A stretch of 64,000 bases of DNA from Blastomussa wellsi. Taxonomy: Eukaryota > Cnidaria > Anthozoa > Scleractinia > Plerogyridae. The notes beneath the pieces were generated by a model, which did no database searches, had not been told where the DNA came from, and saw only the letters and a list, made by a program, of their open reading frames with translations. The stretch lies in NCBI GenBank assembly GCA_947652115.1, contig OX393569.1, forward strand, positions 22,571,910-22,635,909, written 5' to 3'. The number at the start of each line of letters is the position of its first letter. The stretch's first letter is position 1. The translations under genes were made by a program, and so were the position numbers. Of this stretch, positions 1-31,125 are shown piece by piece.

Positions 1-129
1 AGAAGTAAGAAAAGCCTTTTTTGGCACTAACTGTCTCAACATTTTTGCAACTGGTTGTAGAAAGGCAGAGAAAGCGTTAGAGAAGTGTTAGTCTTGCCCT
101 GATGATGCTCCTGTTGTCTTCCTGTACAG

Positions 130-19327
<19,198 letters not shown>

Positions 19328-21249
19328 AAACTGGACACTCCGATGGCAGATTAAATAATTTAAATACATTTTTCTATTGAAACTTACATTCAATGATGCT
19401 TATGCAAGCGAAAATTATCACAAATGCTGTAAATAGATGGACATGGAAAATTTTATTTTTAAATTCTTCAATATTATTATATGAAATTATTAGTGTAAGT
19501 ATATCTATTATGTGGTTTTTTGGTTTGTCAAGTGTGTGTGCTCTAAGCTTTAATTTTGTTATTAAAAAATCTACTTAGTAGATTTCAACCCATGGTTCGA
19601 TGAACAAGTACCAGTTGATTACACAGAACTGAGCCCTCGGTTAAATGGCGTGACAGCTTTCAGAGTACTCTTGAGTGCTCATACTATTTTTTAATTGGAC
19701 AAAATGTGGCTTGTTCGACTGGACTAGACTATGGCCTGCTGTACATTTAAGGGAGCTATGTCACGTTTGAAGCGCTTGAATAATTCGTTCGTAATCATTG
19801 TGCTTTTCCAGTGTTCATTACTGTTTCATTTGATTTATTATCTCCTTAGCGAATGGCTATTTTACAGATCCATTTCATTTTATTAAAAGCAAAATGTGGC
19901 ATAGTTCTTTTCCTTTGACTGTTAGTTAATCTGAAAGTCATCTTCAATTTTTTACTACTTTGTAATTTCTTGTCGCGAGAATTCCGATCTTATATTCTCA
20001 TAGCTATTTGGTTATTATGTGTTGATCGGCTCTTACTTTGACCGTCATTTCTCTTCTGTGGCTTATTTTGTTATGTTTTCCTACTTCGAAGCATCACTTG
20101 ACTTATCGCCTTACCTTTTAATTCTCAGTATTTTACAGAAGCAAATTAGTTGTTAAGGTTTACTAGACTAAAGCAAAACGCAGGTTTAAAAAACTGTTCA
20201 AACTTGAGATCACATTTTGATACACTGGCGTTGACTTGAATTTGATAGACCCTGTTGAGGAAAGGGTGGGGAATTTAAGTCGTGGGACTATATTTGCTTC
20301 GCAGACTTTTTCTTCGGTTTAGTTTCAATCGGAATTATTATTTACTGAGAGGGTTTCAAGTGCAGAAAACGTCAAACTGTAACAAGTTAACCAATATTAT
20401 GTAGGTCACTGCCTCCGTGTCAAAACTAACCTGCGAACAGGCTCTACGCTCGGCTCGCAGGCTCTCAAAACGATTCTAAGTGCTGAACTGTTCATATAAA
20501 CATGTTTTTAACCTGCAAGTTCATTTTCGTGCATTTTCAAACTCGTATGAATGGTTTCACTCTTAGACTCGTTTTGAAACAGTGGCAAAATCGAACTCGG
20601 AAATTGTTTATTGAATTTAAGCCCCTGGACGAAGGCGATAACAAACATGATTTGCTCTCTAGCTGTTAGTTGAATGACTCAACAGTCTGCTCTGATGAAA
20701 TTACAAAACAATGGCAGCCGAGGAGGGGAATAAAACTAGTTTCTCAAATCATTTTGAACTCTATTTCAGGGACTTCGTTTCCTTGGCGTCGCTTGACGGG
20801 AAAAAGGCCCCTTGAAAACCAGCTTATTGAACGTTAACTTTGGTATCATCCTGAAATCACGCGATTTTTTTATACCTCTTGTTACTTTTTATCTACTTAT
20901 CATAACGCTGGATAAAGTGTTGTGAAAGGGTGTGATGGAGACTGTTTCCTATTGCATTGGCGCTTTTTATCCCGCCGGTTTTACAGTTGCATTCGTATAG
21001 GTCGGGCATTTGCACTGACAAGTATGCACTTTAATATTTCCTCATTAACTCTCGCTAATAGTAGCATCACTCCAATCCTCAGTGATTTAGGTTTCTACAC
21101 CATCTTTCTCGGCCCTATTTCTGTTGGGGAGGAGTAAAATTAAGTTAAAACGTGTTAGAATATTAATTAAAATGAATACAAATTGAAATCTAGTTGTTTG
21201 GAATATGTTTGACTTTCCGTTCAGAGTGCACGGTTCCCCTTTGGAGCCC
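19328..21249. other. Intergenic, 3' of USP32
   Basis: AT-rich sequence without a supportable ORF. The first few hundred bases should be USP32 3' UTR. Around 20430-20470 there is an imperfect palindrome of the CCTGCGAACAGGCTC/GGCTCGCAGG kind, seen at ends of dispersed elements. Nothing else is recognised. Confidence 0.6.
19561..19566 (+). terminator. Candidate USP32 polyadenylation signal ATTAAA
   Basis: ATTAAA lies about 235 bases after the USP32 stop, in AT-rich sequence. It is the first good hexamer after the stop. The call is positional only. Confidence 0.4.
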
Positions 21250-21251
21250 TA

Positions 21252-21541
21252 AAGCCTGGTTCACACGTGCGACGCAAATGCAAATGCGAAGACGCCTGGA
21301 AACACAAGGAATGAAAATGGCGCAGGCGCAGTTGAAGTCATTTTCCAAGATGGCGGACACCTTGCACTTGCGTTTGCGTTTCACACGTGTTAACCGAGCT
21401 CAACGCAAATGCAAGGGCAAATGCAAGGTGTCCGCCATCTTGGAAAATGACTTCAACTGCGCCTGCGTATCTTACGTTCCTGGCGTTTGCGTTCTACGTG
21501 TGAATTCGCTTGCATTTGCGTCGCACGTGTGAACCAGGCTT
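21252..21541. mobile_element. 290-bp hairpin MITE with TA target duplication
   Basis: It starts AAGCCTGGTTCACACGTGCG and ends in the reverse complement of that, flanked by TA on each side. The interior also pairs: GAAGTCATTTTCCAAGATGG and the following GCGGACACCTT recur inverted. Nearly the whole element folds back on itself. Confidence 0.85.
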
Positions 21542-21933
21542 TAGCACCGCACTGCTCAGTAGGCTAACCGGATTGCTTAAATAGTAGGCTAACCGCAGCG
21601 TTATAATAGGCTAACCAGGGTGATTTTGTAGTCTAATTTAGCTAACCAAACTCGTTCCCAGTGCATTCCGAGCCAGAGGGCCATTCGAAGGATGTTAGGA
21701 TGTTATTGATTGCCGACCACTGGAATGACAAGCAAATAACTGCAAGGCTGATACCATGTGAAAAAGTTGACTTTGCGAGACAACAACTCGACAGAAACCG
21801 ACAAAGCTTTTTAAAGGTAGGCCTGCACAGTTCAACCGGAATTCCGATATTTTCGGACTCGCTGACCGAGGAGCCCGTTGACTCTCGCTCGTTCGACCCT
21901 GGGTACGAGGGTGGGTATGACCCCTGTACAAAG

Positions 21934-22191
21934 CATTCTCATCCCCAGAGGCCGCCATTCGTTTGGTCAGCACCAAGGAATCGAGACCTCCGGCCGCAAC
22001 CAAATTGTGAGCATGCGTAGAGAACTCGTTTTGTAGCTTTCAGCCAATCAGATTTGTGAGATTTGATTTCGTGCATGCGCAGAGTGACGGGAAGTTCGTG
22101 AATCGCGGGCTTCCGGTGTTGGACCTTCTCAGAGGTAGCAATTCTTGGTGCTGACCAAAAGGATCGCGGCCTCTGGGGACGAGAATGTGCC
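21934..22191. mobile_element. MULE-like TIR element, copy A
   Basis: The termini are CATTCTCATCCCCAGAGGCCG and its inverse ...CGGCCTCTGGGGACGAGAATG. The interior resembles copy B (22216-22448), with shared GAGCATGCG, CAGCCAATCAGA and CTTCCGGT. No target duplication is visible around copy A. Confidence 0.75.
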
Positions 22192-22215
22192 GGTCATGCC
22201 ATGCGCATGAGCGAT

Positions 22216-22448
22216 CATTCTCGTCCCCAGAGGCCGGGATCCTTTTGGTCAGCAGCAAGGAATCGAGACCTCTGGCCACCCCCATCTAGTGAGCATGCGC
22301 AGAGTACTCGTTCTGTAGTTTTCAGCCAATCAGAATTGTCAGATTCGACAATGAGTCCGTGATTCGCTGACTTCCGGTTTTTGAGACGGCCAGAGGTCGT
22401 GATTCTTGGTGCTGACCAAAAGGATCGCGGCCTCTGGGGACGAGAATG
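22216..22448. mobile_element. MULE-like TIR element, copy B, with 9-bp target duplication
   Basis: The termini CATTCTCGTCCCCAGAGGCC and GGCCTCTGGGGACGAGAATG are flanked by a perfect ATGAGCGAT on both sides (22207-22215 and 22449-22457). A nine-base duplication points to Mutator-like or a related superfamily. Copy B lies 24 bases from copy A and about 150 bases upstream of the EB1 start. Confidence 0.8.
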
Positions 22449-22599
22449 ATGAGCGATCGGGTTGCGATCGGGTTGATTGGGAATTAAAATAAGATTGGGA
22501 AGGGGGCGTCATTTCCTTTCATGTACACGTCATCGAATGTCCACTAGGGCACTGGGGACTACCGGTCTTCCCATGCCGAATTCCCTCTTTTCAACGAAA

Positions 22600-25500
22600 A
22601 TGGCGGCGATAAACGTGCATAGCACAAGCTGTACAACAGACAACCTTAGTCGACATGAAATGCTGGGTTGGATCAACGAAAGTCTACAGCTGAAGTACAC
22701 AAAAATTGAACAATTGTGTTCTGGTTAGTAATACGATTGTGTTCTGGTTAGTAAGACGATTTCATGTACAGAACTTTCTTTTTATCTAGCGTTCGATTCA
22801 ACGAAGTGCCCAGTGTTCGAAAATGATCGAACTTTTCTTGTTATTTCACGAAGTCGTTTATATTTTGTTCAACAGGTGCTGCTTATTGCCAGTTTATGGA
22901 CATGTTGTTCGTGGGTGAGTGTTCCGTAAGCTTGTGTATGGAATTTGAACCTTGAATTCATTCAGCTGATTTATTAGACATCTCTTTAAACTGCCGTAGA
23001 ATTCGAAACTTTAATACAGTATCATGATATAGACTGTTTGCTAACTTTGAACAAACGATATTTGTGTTGAATCTTTTCAGATTGCGTAAACCTGACCAAA
23101 GTAAAGTTTGCTGCGAATCAAGAAGTTGACTACATCTCTAACTGGAAGATATTGCAAAAAGCTTTCAAGGCCGCTGGAGTAGATAAGGCAAGAAGGGCTA
23201 ATTTCTTGTTCATGATTCCATTAAAATGTTCTGCAAAACGACATGGACAGAGTTATAGTAAAGGGAAATATTCTGTTGTGATATTTCCTACAATGACATA
23301 ACATTCAATTATACCTGCCAACAATTTCTTATCCAACGGCGCGAGGCCTTTTACCCCAGGGGAGCCTGGATTTCCTAAGATGTCATGATGATTTCCACAT
23401 ATGAAGGGAGATTTCCAAAGATGTACAAAGGTTACTAATGACATTCTGCAGACCAAAATGATTGCCGCTCTGGGAATGAGATTAATTTCCCAGCATCCTA
23501 GCAAGTCGTCCCAGTGTCTTTGCTTTCAAAATCATTTATTTTTTCATAAAATTTTTGTTTCTCACATTGTTTGGAGCTTACATAAAATGTGTTATTCAGA
23601 GCTATCACAGCTCACATTTTCCTTACAGGGGTGAGAATTTGGTTTGTGAATTTGGTTTTTTCAGTTTGAAATGTTTTGAAAGGGACGTTTCTTATTTGAT
23701 CCATTTATCATAGGAAGATAACATAAAGAACAGACATTTCTACATTCAAAGCGTGTTCGAAACAAAACATTGTTTGATCTTATGATTCACAGCTGAGTAT
23801 TGTATATCAGATGCCTCTACAAAATAGAGCTATGATATTATTTGTTAATCAATTCAATTTCTACATTGCATAATTATGTAATTTAATCTTGAGCAAATTG
23901 TCTGACAGTTTGTCTTAATGTATTTGAACTTGAAAATGGTGTCACTATGTCACTGAAACGTTGTTTCCTATCGCTAATTTTTATGCAGTTAAAATGCCTA
24001 TTTTAACAAGGTTAACAACAAAGAGCGGTAGTGGTCTGCATCCTGGGCTCACAGGTCCACATGGTTCATTCAGTCAGCAGCAGCGTTCAATGTGCAGCTT
24101 CATCTGCCATCTTGTGCTGGGCATTTCATACTGTCTTCTTCCCTCCCTCCCTTCCTTATTTCCACTGCTTGGCAGTGTGACGGGTGCCTGGATGCCTGGC
24201 GTAGGGGCTCATGGCTGGATTGCGGGGATTCGCCAGCCGTGGGAGCAGTACTCTTTCTAGGGGCTGGCTGCCAACAGTGTAAGCCCCTGGATAGCCCAGG
24301 CACCAACCTCCACTTAGTTGTTAAACTTGTTTTGTCTTACAAAAACCTTTGCTTATGAAGATTTCTGCCATCTAGCCTAAACGTACCATGACGTAAGATG
24401 GAAGTCTTGCAATGGCAAAGTTTTAAATTTATCTACATTTAGAAAAAGTAAATTCGATACAAATAATTTTGCAAGCTTTAAGAGCTTAATTCTCCCACAT
24501 TTCAGTGCACCATTCTAAACATTCAGTGAAATTTAAGAAACTTGAATCATTGAGTGTTTTACATTTTAGGAACATTGAAAAAGAAAACCCTGCATTTATT
24601 CAGCGTTTATATAAATTAAAAAGCAGAAAGCTACTGGCAATTAGATTTTACAACTAAGATTTTTAAACAATACAGCACAATTAAGATAGCCCAACTAATT
24701 ACTGTCTATTATTCTTCAATGGATACCACAAAGTCTCGGCAAGCACAGCGTTTGTGAAGTTTACTTACATGGGATTGCTTAAACAACAGTAATATCAACT
24801 GTCTGGAATTTAGATATGCATGCTCTGTGTTTCATTTCTAGCTTATTTGCATCCTCCCTTGTGACATTTTCTGATAGGTGTGATTCTGTAATGGATAAAT
24901 TCCAAACAAAGTTATTATTCCCAATTGACCCAAATTTACAAACAACTAAGAACTTGGAAAAAAGGTCCACAAAAAAAGTTGAAGCCGAGTGTGTCATAGT
25001 GCTTCACACTACATCTTACAGGTATTTTTATTTTATTACTTTTCAGCAAATTCCAGTTGAAAGACTGGTCAAAGGAAAATTTCAGGATAACTTTGAGTTT
25101 GTTCAGTGGTTCAAGAGGTTTTTTGATGCAAACTATTCAGGCCCAGATCCTGACTATGATCCTGTGAAAGCACGTCACGGCAAAACAGATACTCCGCAAA
25201 TCGCTATACCACGAAAAGGAGCAGGACAACTTAGCAGACCTGCACAATCCCTTGGTAAGATGTCCCTTCACTTGCTGACATAAGAGATGGTTTTCAGTGG
25301 ATGAAAGAGAAAAATTATGTAAGAAAAAAGAGAGAAGATGAATGCAGAAAGATGTATAATTTTAATGGCCTCTTCTGACCAAATTGTGTTGTAAGCACCT
25401 TTGTTAAAGTGCCCCAAACATCAAATTGATGATATTGAGATTTTTAAAGGAATGAGCCATAACCTGGAACTATCAAGCTCACAGAACATGTGTGGTTTGT

Positions 25501-28500
25501 AGGGGTTTATATGAAAAACAATAGGGCTAGACCGATATGTGCGTGGACGTTCCAGAAGGGTGACTGATACCTTGAAGTGCATATGAAGTAAAACTTTACT
25601 TAAGTTTATTTGAAAACCCTTTCAAATTGAGGAAGAATGGTGTTTTTGTTTTTGTGCTATCTTCTTTTGTTCCAGAGATATTCACATTTTTGTGTTATGC
25701 AAATTAGATTACTGGTGACGTCATAAATGGTTACAGTATGGGTCAACACAAAATGAACAATATCTCTGCAAACAAGGAGGCAATACAGATGGTTCTCGGC
25801 ACCATGATTTTACCCTAACAAGTACACCATATGGTGCCTATTTTGATGTTGCTATGGCAACACTCTTGGTTCCAGACGCTTTCCTCTTTGGATGCATTAT
25901 TGCTTTTTGTGGCTCTGAAAAAAGAAGTACCGTACATCGTCCTATTCGAAACATACCCAAGGTCTCCTTATTACCATTTAGGAAGTGGATGATGTTTTGT
26001 AGAGATCACAACAGTACTGGTCATTGCTGCATAAAGAGATCTGGAACCAAGAGTGTTGCCATAGCAATATCAAAATAGGTATCCTGTGGTGTGTTTCTTA
26101 GGGTACAATACTGGTACCAAGTTTGATCCCTAGGCCTTGTTATTTACAGAGATATTCTGACTTCATTCTGTGTTTTGACCCCATACTGGAATCAATATCT
26201 CTGAAACGAAAGAAGATATTTAAAAAGGAAAACACCATTCTTCCTCGTTTTAAAAGGCTTTTAAATAAGCTTATGGAGGCTTGAAAGTCCTTGGAAAACG
26301 ATGCAGGATTAAAAAAGTGCTTATAACATCATTTGGGCAAAGTAAGGAAATTATAGATTGTCTGCCAATATTGGAAAAGAATTGTGTTGTGGAAATTTAA
26401 TTACCGTATATTGAAAAAGGCATTTCATAAATTACAAGAAATTCCACAACACAGTTTTTGCCCAAACCTTTCTATTTGAATCAGTCCAGTGAATGTTAAT
26501 CACACAAAAAGTCAAGGAAGCTCACAGAGTCAATTTTCAAAATAAAGAGAAATGTTTTTCTCCCATTTCATTCCAGTTTCGAGGTTTTCAGGTGTAGTGC
26601 ACGTTTCTTTAATGGAAATTTGGATCCCAAGCTGACGTGAGCAATGAATGCATGCGTGAGCAGCTGAAAACCCTTTCGAGCCTCCTTATGGTTACACAAT
26701 AACTTCAGAGGTCTACTTTTGGCAAAACAATTTAACACTTAAAGGAACATTGCTATAATAAAATCTAATATTTCCCAATAAATGAAATAAAAAATCTTGA
26801 AACCTGCACGAGTTATCTAGGAAAAGGGGTTTTCAATAACAGTTAATAAAACGGTTAGGTGTCATAATCCTCATAGCACGTCGTCTCCCTGGCGACCTTT
26901 TTGTGCTGAATGGCTTTATCTGAGAGCTCTTGTTACGAGGACCTTGTTACTGGTATTTGTTTACCACTCTATTTCGCAAAGTCAGTTCTCGCAAATCAAT
27001 TCAAAGACATCACCAGCAAACCCAAACCAAATTAACATGTCCGAATAATTTATGTTATATGCCTTAAAGAAAAGTGAACGAGAAGAACACGACTGTCACA
27101 CAAAGATATTGTCCCATCATCTGATTGGCTGGCAGCACATTCTGTTGACGGATATCTCAGTGAAGGCAAGGCATGTTTGCAAATCTTCAAATAGCGAAAA
27201 CTTGCTTTAGTTTTTGGCAACAATGCCAGCTGTTTAAAGGGCCCAAGTCGGCCACACCTTTGTTATTGTTTACATGCGAGAGTTCAGTGTTATGTTTTAC
27301 GCTGAGCGTGTCAAAATGAAGGAGATCAATGAAAACTTGCTGAATTCGTATTTTTGGAAATGTATTTTTTGGCATCTTTAGGCTTTATTCTTTTAGGGAA
27401 AACCTACTTTCCCCTTTGTCTATTGCTTTGTTGTTGATTTGGTTTGTTTTGTTTCACACTCCCTACGCTTTTTTGGCTTTCTGAATGCCTCAAGAAGGGA
27501 AAAATCTTTCACCGTTCATCTCTAAGGGAAAGTAGTGGAATGATACAATTCATTGAGATGAAGAAAAGGATTTCACAATCACCACAGGAACTAAAGTTTG
27601 TTCGCTACATCATCATTTCAGGATGGAAGAACTTAGAAAAGTCGCTTATGTGGTGTCTGGTGATGTTCCAACACGATTTGCGTGGCCAGAACATTCCCCA
27701 AGGTTAAGAAAAGGTCCTCTAACAAAGCATCCTCTGTCCCAGTGCAAGAAGTTCTTTCAATACGTCCGTGTCCACTCGCACGGAATCGCACAAATTCGCG
27801 TAGGGAGTGCGAAACAAAATGAACCAAATCGACAAGGAAGCAAAAATTTCTGGTCAAAACAAAACTGCAAGGACTAACTGGCCTCGCTTTCATGCGACTT
27901 GTACCGGGCGATAACCGAGTGGTCTGCCATATTTGCATTCGGTGTATACGCCTAATTCTGAACCTTCGGAAATGGGTGTGGTAAGTAAAATGGGTGTGGC
28001 TCTTCTGGAATTTGAGGAATACTCCTTAGATGTGTTGAAAATGAATCACCAAGGGCTAGTAAATGCTTTGGTGTAGAGTAATTGACCTGATTTTATGAGA
28101 TAATGGTAGCAAAAATGTTGTAAAAATGACCATTTTTAGACTATCGAGCCACTTAACACTTCCAGTAACATAACTTACAGCAATCTAATAGGAATTCGCT
28201 TCACCATACAATTTACAAAATTTTGATGCCATGGAAAATGGTGGAGGCTAACTAGGGCCATATAAAATTAATAGAGTATGTAGAATTGTTGGATTTGAAT
28301 GAAAGCATATTCAATATTGTGTTATTTTCTTGGTTTCTTTATTTGAATAGTGAAAAACCCTGCACCCACTAAAGGAACATATTCATCCAAACCAGCAGCT
28401 GGGGGTTCAAGCAGGGTTGGTGGAGGAGTCTCCAGAGGTGGAGCACAAGCACCAGGGCGAATAACTCAGCAATCCTCTCGTCCCACTGGGGGTACAGGAG

Positions 28501-29556
28501 GGGCCTCTGCTGCCATAGTGCAGAAAGATGTTCAAATACAAGAACTTAATAATGAGGTTTGTTCTTTAGATTGGTTGTTTTTCACTCTCTTTAAAATCCG
28601 TGCAACAAACAAATATGGATAACGCCAATTAGAGTGTGTTGTCTTGGTGTACTTCAAAAATCGTGAGAACCAACATCGACACATGGATGTGAAAAAATCA
28701 GTAGAAGAAGTCTTGTGATGAAAGCTGATTGGGCAGGCAGACATTAGCCATGCAAATATGACCCAAAAGCATTCTGAATCTATGGGACACTCATGCTTAA
28801 GGCAAAATCATAGTGCTTAATTTCTTTTAAGAATATCTGGGGTACACATAGTTTGTTGGATCTGGGATTGAGGAAGAGAGGTCTAGCTTTTGTGCCTCCC
28901 TAGCCTGTAATAGAAACTTTACCTTTAGAATGAGAACATTGTTATACAAGTGAAAGCGGAAACTTTATTATAGGGGGTAAACACGAAATGGAGAAAGTTA
29001 CTAGTCTCTTTAGGTTCACACTGTGTTGGCTGGCAAGTAGTTACAAACAATTCACCTATCATGCAAGAAACAAGCTTTGTAGCTGTTATTTTATATTTTT
29101 TTTAGCTTACTGCACTGCAGTTGACAGTGGAAGGATTAGAAAAGGAGCGAGATTTTTACTTTGGCAAATTACGAGATATCGAAGTTCAGTGTCAGGGGGA
29201 GCACGAAGAAGAGAAATGTTCTGATGTTGTTAAGAAGATCATGGCAATTCTTTATGCAACTGAGGTGGGTACAGCTAAAAAAATTTGTGTTCAAACGACA
29301 GCTGCTTATTACAGCACTCTGAATTTTCTGTACAATTAGTGAAGCTAATACACACAACTAACTGACAGCTCCAGCCCAAAAACATTCCTCGTTCAGCAGC
29401 CAGACATTTACCTGTATATGAGTAATGGACATCTTGGGTGTCCTCAAAATATATTTACCATCAAGCTGTGTATGTTTACAGGAGGGTTTTGCTGCACCAG
29501 AAGAAGTCCCCAATGAGGAGTTTCCATATGATGATGATGAACAGGACGAATATTAG
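22600..29556 (+). CDS. MAPRE: EB1/MAPRE microtubule plus-end binding protein
   Basis: It tracks growing microtubule ends and recruits CAP-Gly and SxIP partners. Exons: 22600-22723, 22876-22914, 23081-23187, 25047-25254, 28351-28556, 29106-29264, 29482-29556; 305 residues. The N-terminal CH domain (residues 1 to about 130) shows [26 protein letters not shown] and [23 protein letters not shown] basic Ser/Gly/Pro linker follows. The C-terminal EBH coiled coil has [16 protein letters not shown] and ILYATEEGF. The tail is acidic and ends DDDEQDEY, the EEY/F-type ligand for CAP-Gly domains, closest to the EB3 ending. The ATG at 22600 (AAAATGG context) was chosen because the family starts M-A-x-N-V-x-S-T-S; an in-frame ATG at 22573 would add nine residues. 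Intron 3 has a GC donor. The linker is longer than in human EB1 (268 residues). EB1 versus EB3 orthology cannot be decided by eye. Confidence 0.95.
23188..25046 (+). other. GC-AG intron in the EB1 gene
   Basis: Exon 23081-23187 ends ...GATAAG followed by GCAAGA, and the next exon opens after TTTTCAG with CAAATTCCAGTTGAA. Joined, they read [14 protein letters not shown], matching the family. No GT near 23188 keeps the conserved VDK. AAG/GCAAG is the usual context of functional GC donors. Confidence 0.85.
25576..26280. mobile_element. Long fold-back element in an EB1 intron
   Basis: It starts GTGCATATGAAGTAAAAC, with GAAAACCCTTTCAAATTGAGG early and its inverse near 26240. ATATCTCTGCAAACAAGGAGG and GTTGCTATGGCAACACTCTTG are likewise mirrored at 26050-26170. 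It is the same family as 14601-15230, without that copy's extra paired segment. Confidence 0.75.
27238..28262. mobile_element. TTAA-type MITE split by a second insertion (EB1 intron)
   Basis: The left end, TTAA then AGGGCCCAAGTCGGCCACACC (27234 on), and the right part, 28145-28262 (ACACTTCCAGTAACATAACT through GGCTAACTAGGGCC), match the two halves of the intact 210-base element at 4042-4251. The roughly 800 bases between them include the TIR element at 27434-27835. Confidence 0.7.
27434..27835. mobile_element. TIR element nested within the split MITE
   Basis: GATTTGGTTTGTTTTGTTTC plus CACTCCCTACGC at the left is inverted at the right as GCGTAGGGAGTG then CGAAACAAAATGAACCAAATC. The element is about 400 bases. 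I recognise no coding sequence inside it. Confidence 0.7.
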
Positions 29557-29807
29557 TATTACTCAATGCTTTCAAGTGAGATCAGCTACACTGATGAACA
29601 GACTCGATACCTTGAGTTGACTGGCTTTTTTATTAAGAGTTTCTTGTAATCAAGTACTGGAACATTCAGGAGACAATAATTACTATTGTGAGTTTTACTA
29701 CTGTGTGAACTGGTCACTTAAGTTTCTGTCGTTGTCTATTTTTGTATTATAATTACCCAATTGTCCCTCTTAAGCCATGCTACAGAAAGTGGCTAGAGTT
29801 AAATTAT

Positions 29808-29813
29808 AATAAA
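29808..29813 (+). terminator. EB1 polyadenylation signal AATAAA
   Basis: A canonical AATAAA lies about 250 bases after the EB1 stop, within TTATAATAAACTTAG. Confidence 0.65.
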
Positions 29814-30430
29814 CTTAGAATGTATGTGTAACTATGTGTTATGTACAGTTTTTCCTTTGCTTGGTGTGTATCATGTGGTTGATTGTTTCACGGTAACTAT
29901 TATTTACTATCGTCCTGTGATCAATTTGGCTTCGATGTTACAAGTGTACATCTTTATAGAGTGGTTAAGGAATCAATATACCTCAATTTTGTTCAAAATA
30001 GTAAATTTCCTTTTTTCAGATGCCTTGTTGGGAAATTATAGTCTTTCTTTTGCAAAAAATTCGAAAAGTAAAGCTATTTTTGTGACCGAGATAGAAATAA
30101 AAAACAATTTTTAATTGCTAATTACCGCCAGCTGAGCATCGACAAGTTCCTGTCATCACTTACTGTCAACCGCCAAACCTCACTTGAGCATCTCATTTCA
30201 CAACTAAACTTCTTTCACGCGATGTGATGTCGCTTTAGTTCTCCTTTCTCTTTCAGTATTTTCAGTGGGCTCTTTTGTTAGACTTTAATTTTGCTGGTTG
30301 AATGCTTGATTTCCTCACAGAAGGAAATAGCCTTCAGAGTTGACACCCCCACCTGTCCACGGTTACAGCCCTGCTCTATCGGCTTCGGTCATCTTGATGT
30401 CCCGCAAAGTTAATATTTTTTACGAAAAGC

Positions 30431-30547
30431 GAAGAATGATCATCAGAGTGAATTTCCAATTAAAGCAGCCTGAAGAAAAAATCAGGGTTTTTTTCAGGCT
30501 TCTTTCCAATTGGTTAAATTGGAAATTCACTGCGATGATCATTCTTC
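30431..30547. repeat. Fold-back repeat, same family as 4936-5109
   Basis: GAAGAATGATCATC followed by GTGAATTTCCAATT is mirrored at 30517-30547 with two mismatches over 31 bases. An inner palindrome CCTGAAGAAAAAATCAGG matches the CCTGATTTTTTCAGG core of the copy at 4936. Confidence 0.75.
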
Positions 30548-31003
30548 ACTTTCATTTACGTCTGCAGTTCAATCGTTCGCGGTCCTTTCCAGATTTCACT
30601 TTTAAATTTTACGTACGTGTTTATAAGGACTACATGAAGGAACTACTCAAGAGTCCTGCAGCCCGTATTGTTATGGACATGCGCAGTAGATGAGATCGGA
30701 TCGATGGGAAGGAGGCAGAAAGGATCCATCGCCTCTTGCTATTCTCTCATAGGACTAGGGAGGAGTAAGCAAATAGAGCAAATATTGAGTCAGGGGCTAA
30801 CTACAGTACAGCACACATGCATTTGTAACAGCAACGTCGAGATTAGGATAACTCTCCAAAGGAATTCATATCAATGTTGCAGACATATTTCATCAGTGTC
30901 AGTTAGGAATATTTTGCAGGCCATAGCTACAATGCGACTTCTTTCCAAACTGACCAGTGCTTTACTCTGAACGTTGTCCTACATATCATGCCGCCTCTGT
31001 AAC

Positions 31004-31125
31004 CGGCAGGTAGATTTTGCAGGTTGCAGGTTCAAAATGTAATTAGCATTGGGAAACCGCTGGCACGGTCGTTTTCCCAATGCTAATTATATTTTGAACC
31101 TGCAACCTGCAAAATCTACCTGCCG
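31004..31125. repeat. Near-perfect 53-bp-arm hairpin
   Basis: The arms 31004-31056 and 31073-31125 pair over 53 bases. The only difference is one position that would be a G-U pair in RNA on the plus strand. The loop is 16 bases (CCGCTGGCACGGTCGT). It is noncoding and most simply a young hairpin MITE. Confidence 0.9.

Noticed and set aside
20922..21137. 71-codon ORF between USP32 and EB1
   Set aside because: No recognisable domain, no splice partner, and an ordinary length for chance in this sequence.
22573..22575. Upstream in-frame ATG for EB1
   Set aside because: It would add nine residues before M-A-A-I-N-V, while the family starts at that Met. The downstream ATG also has the better context.
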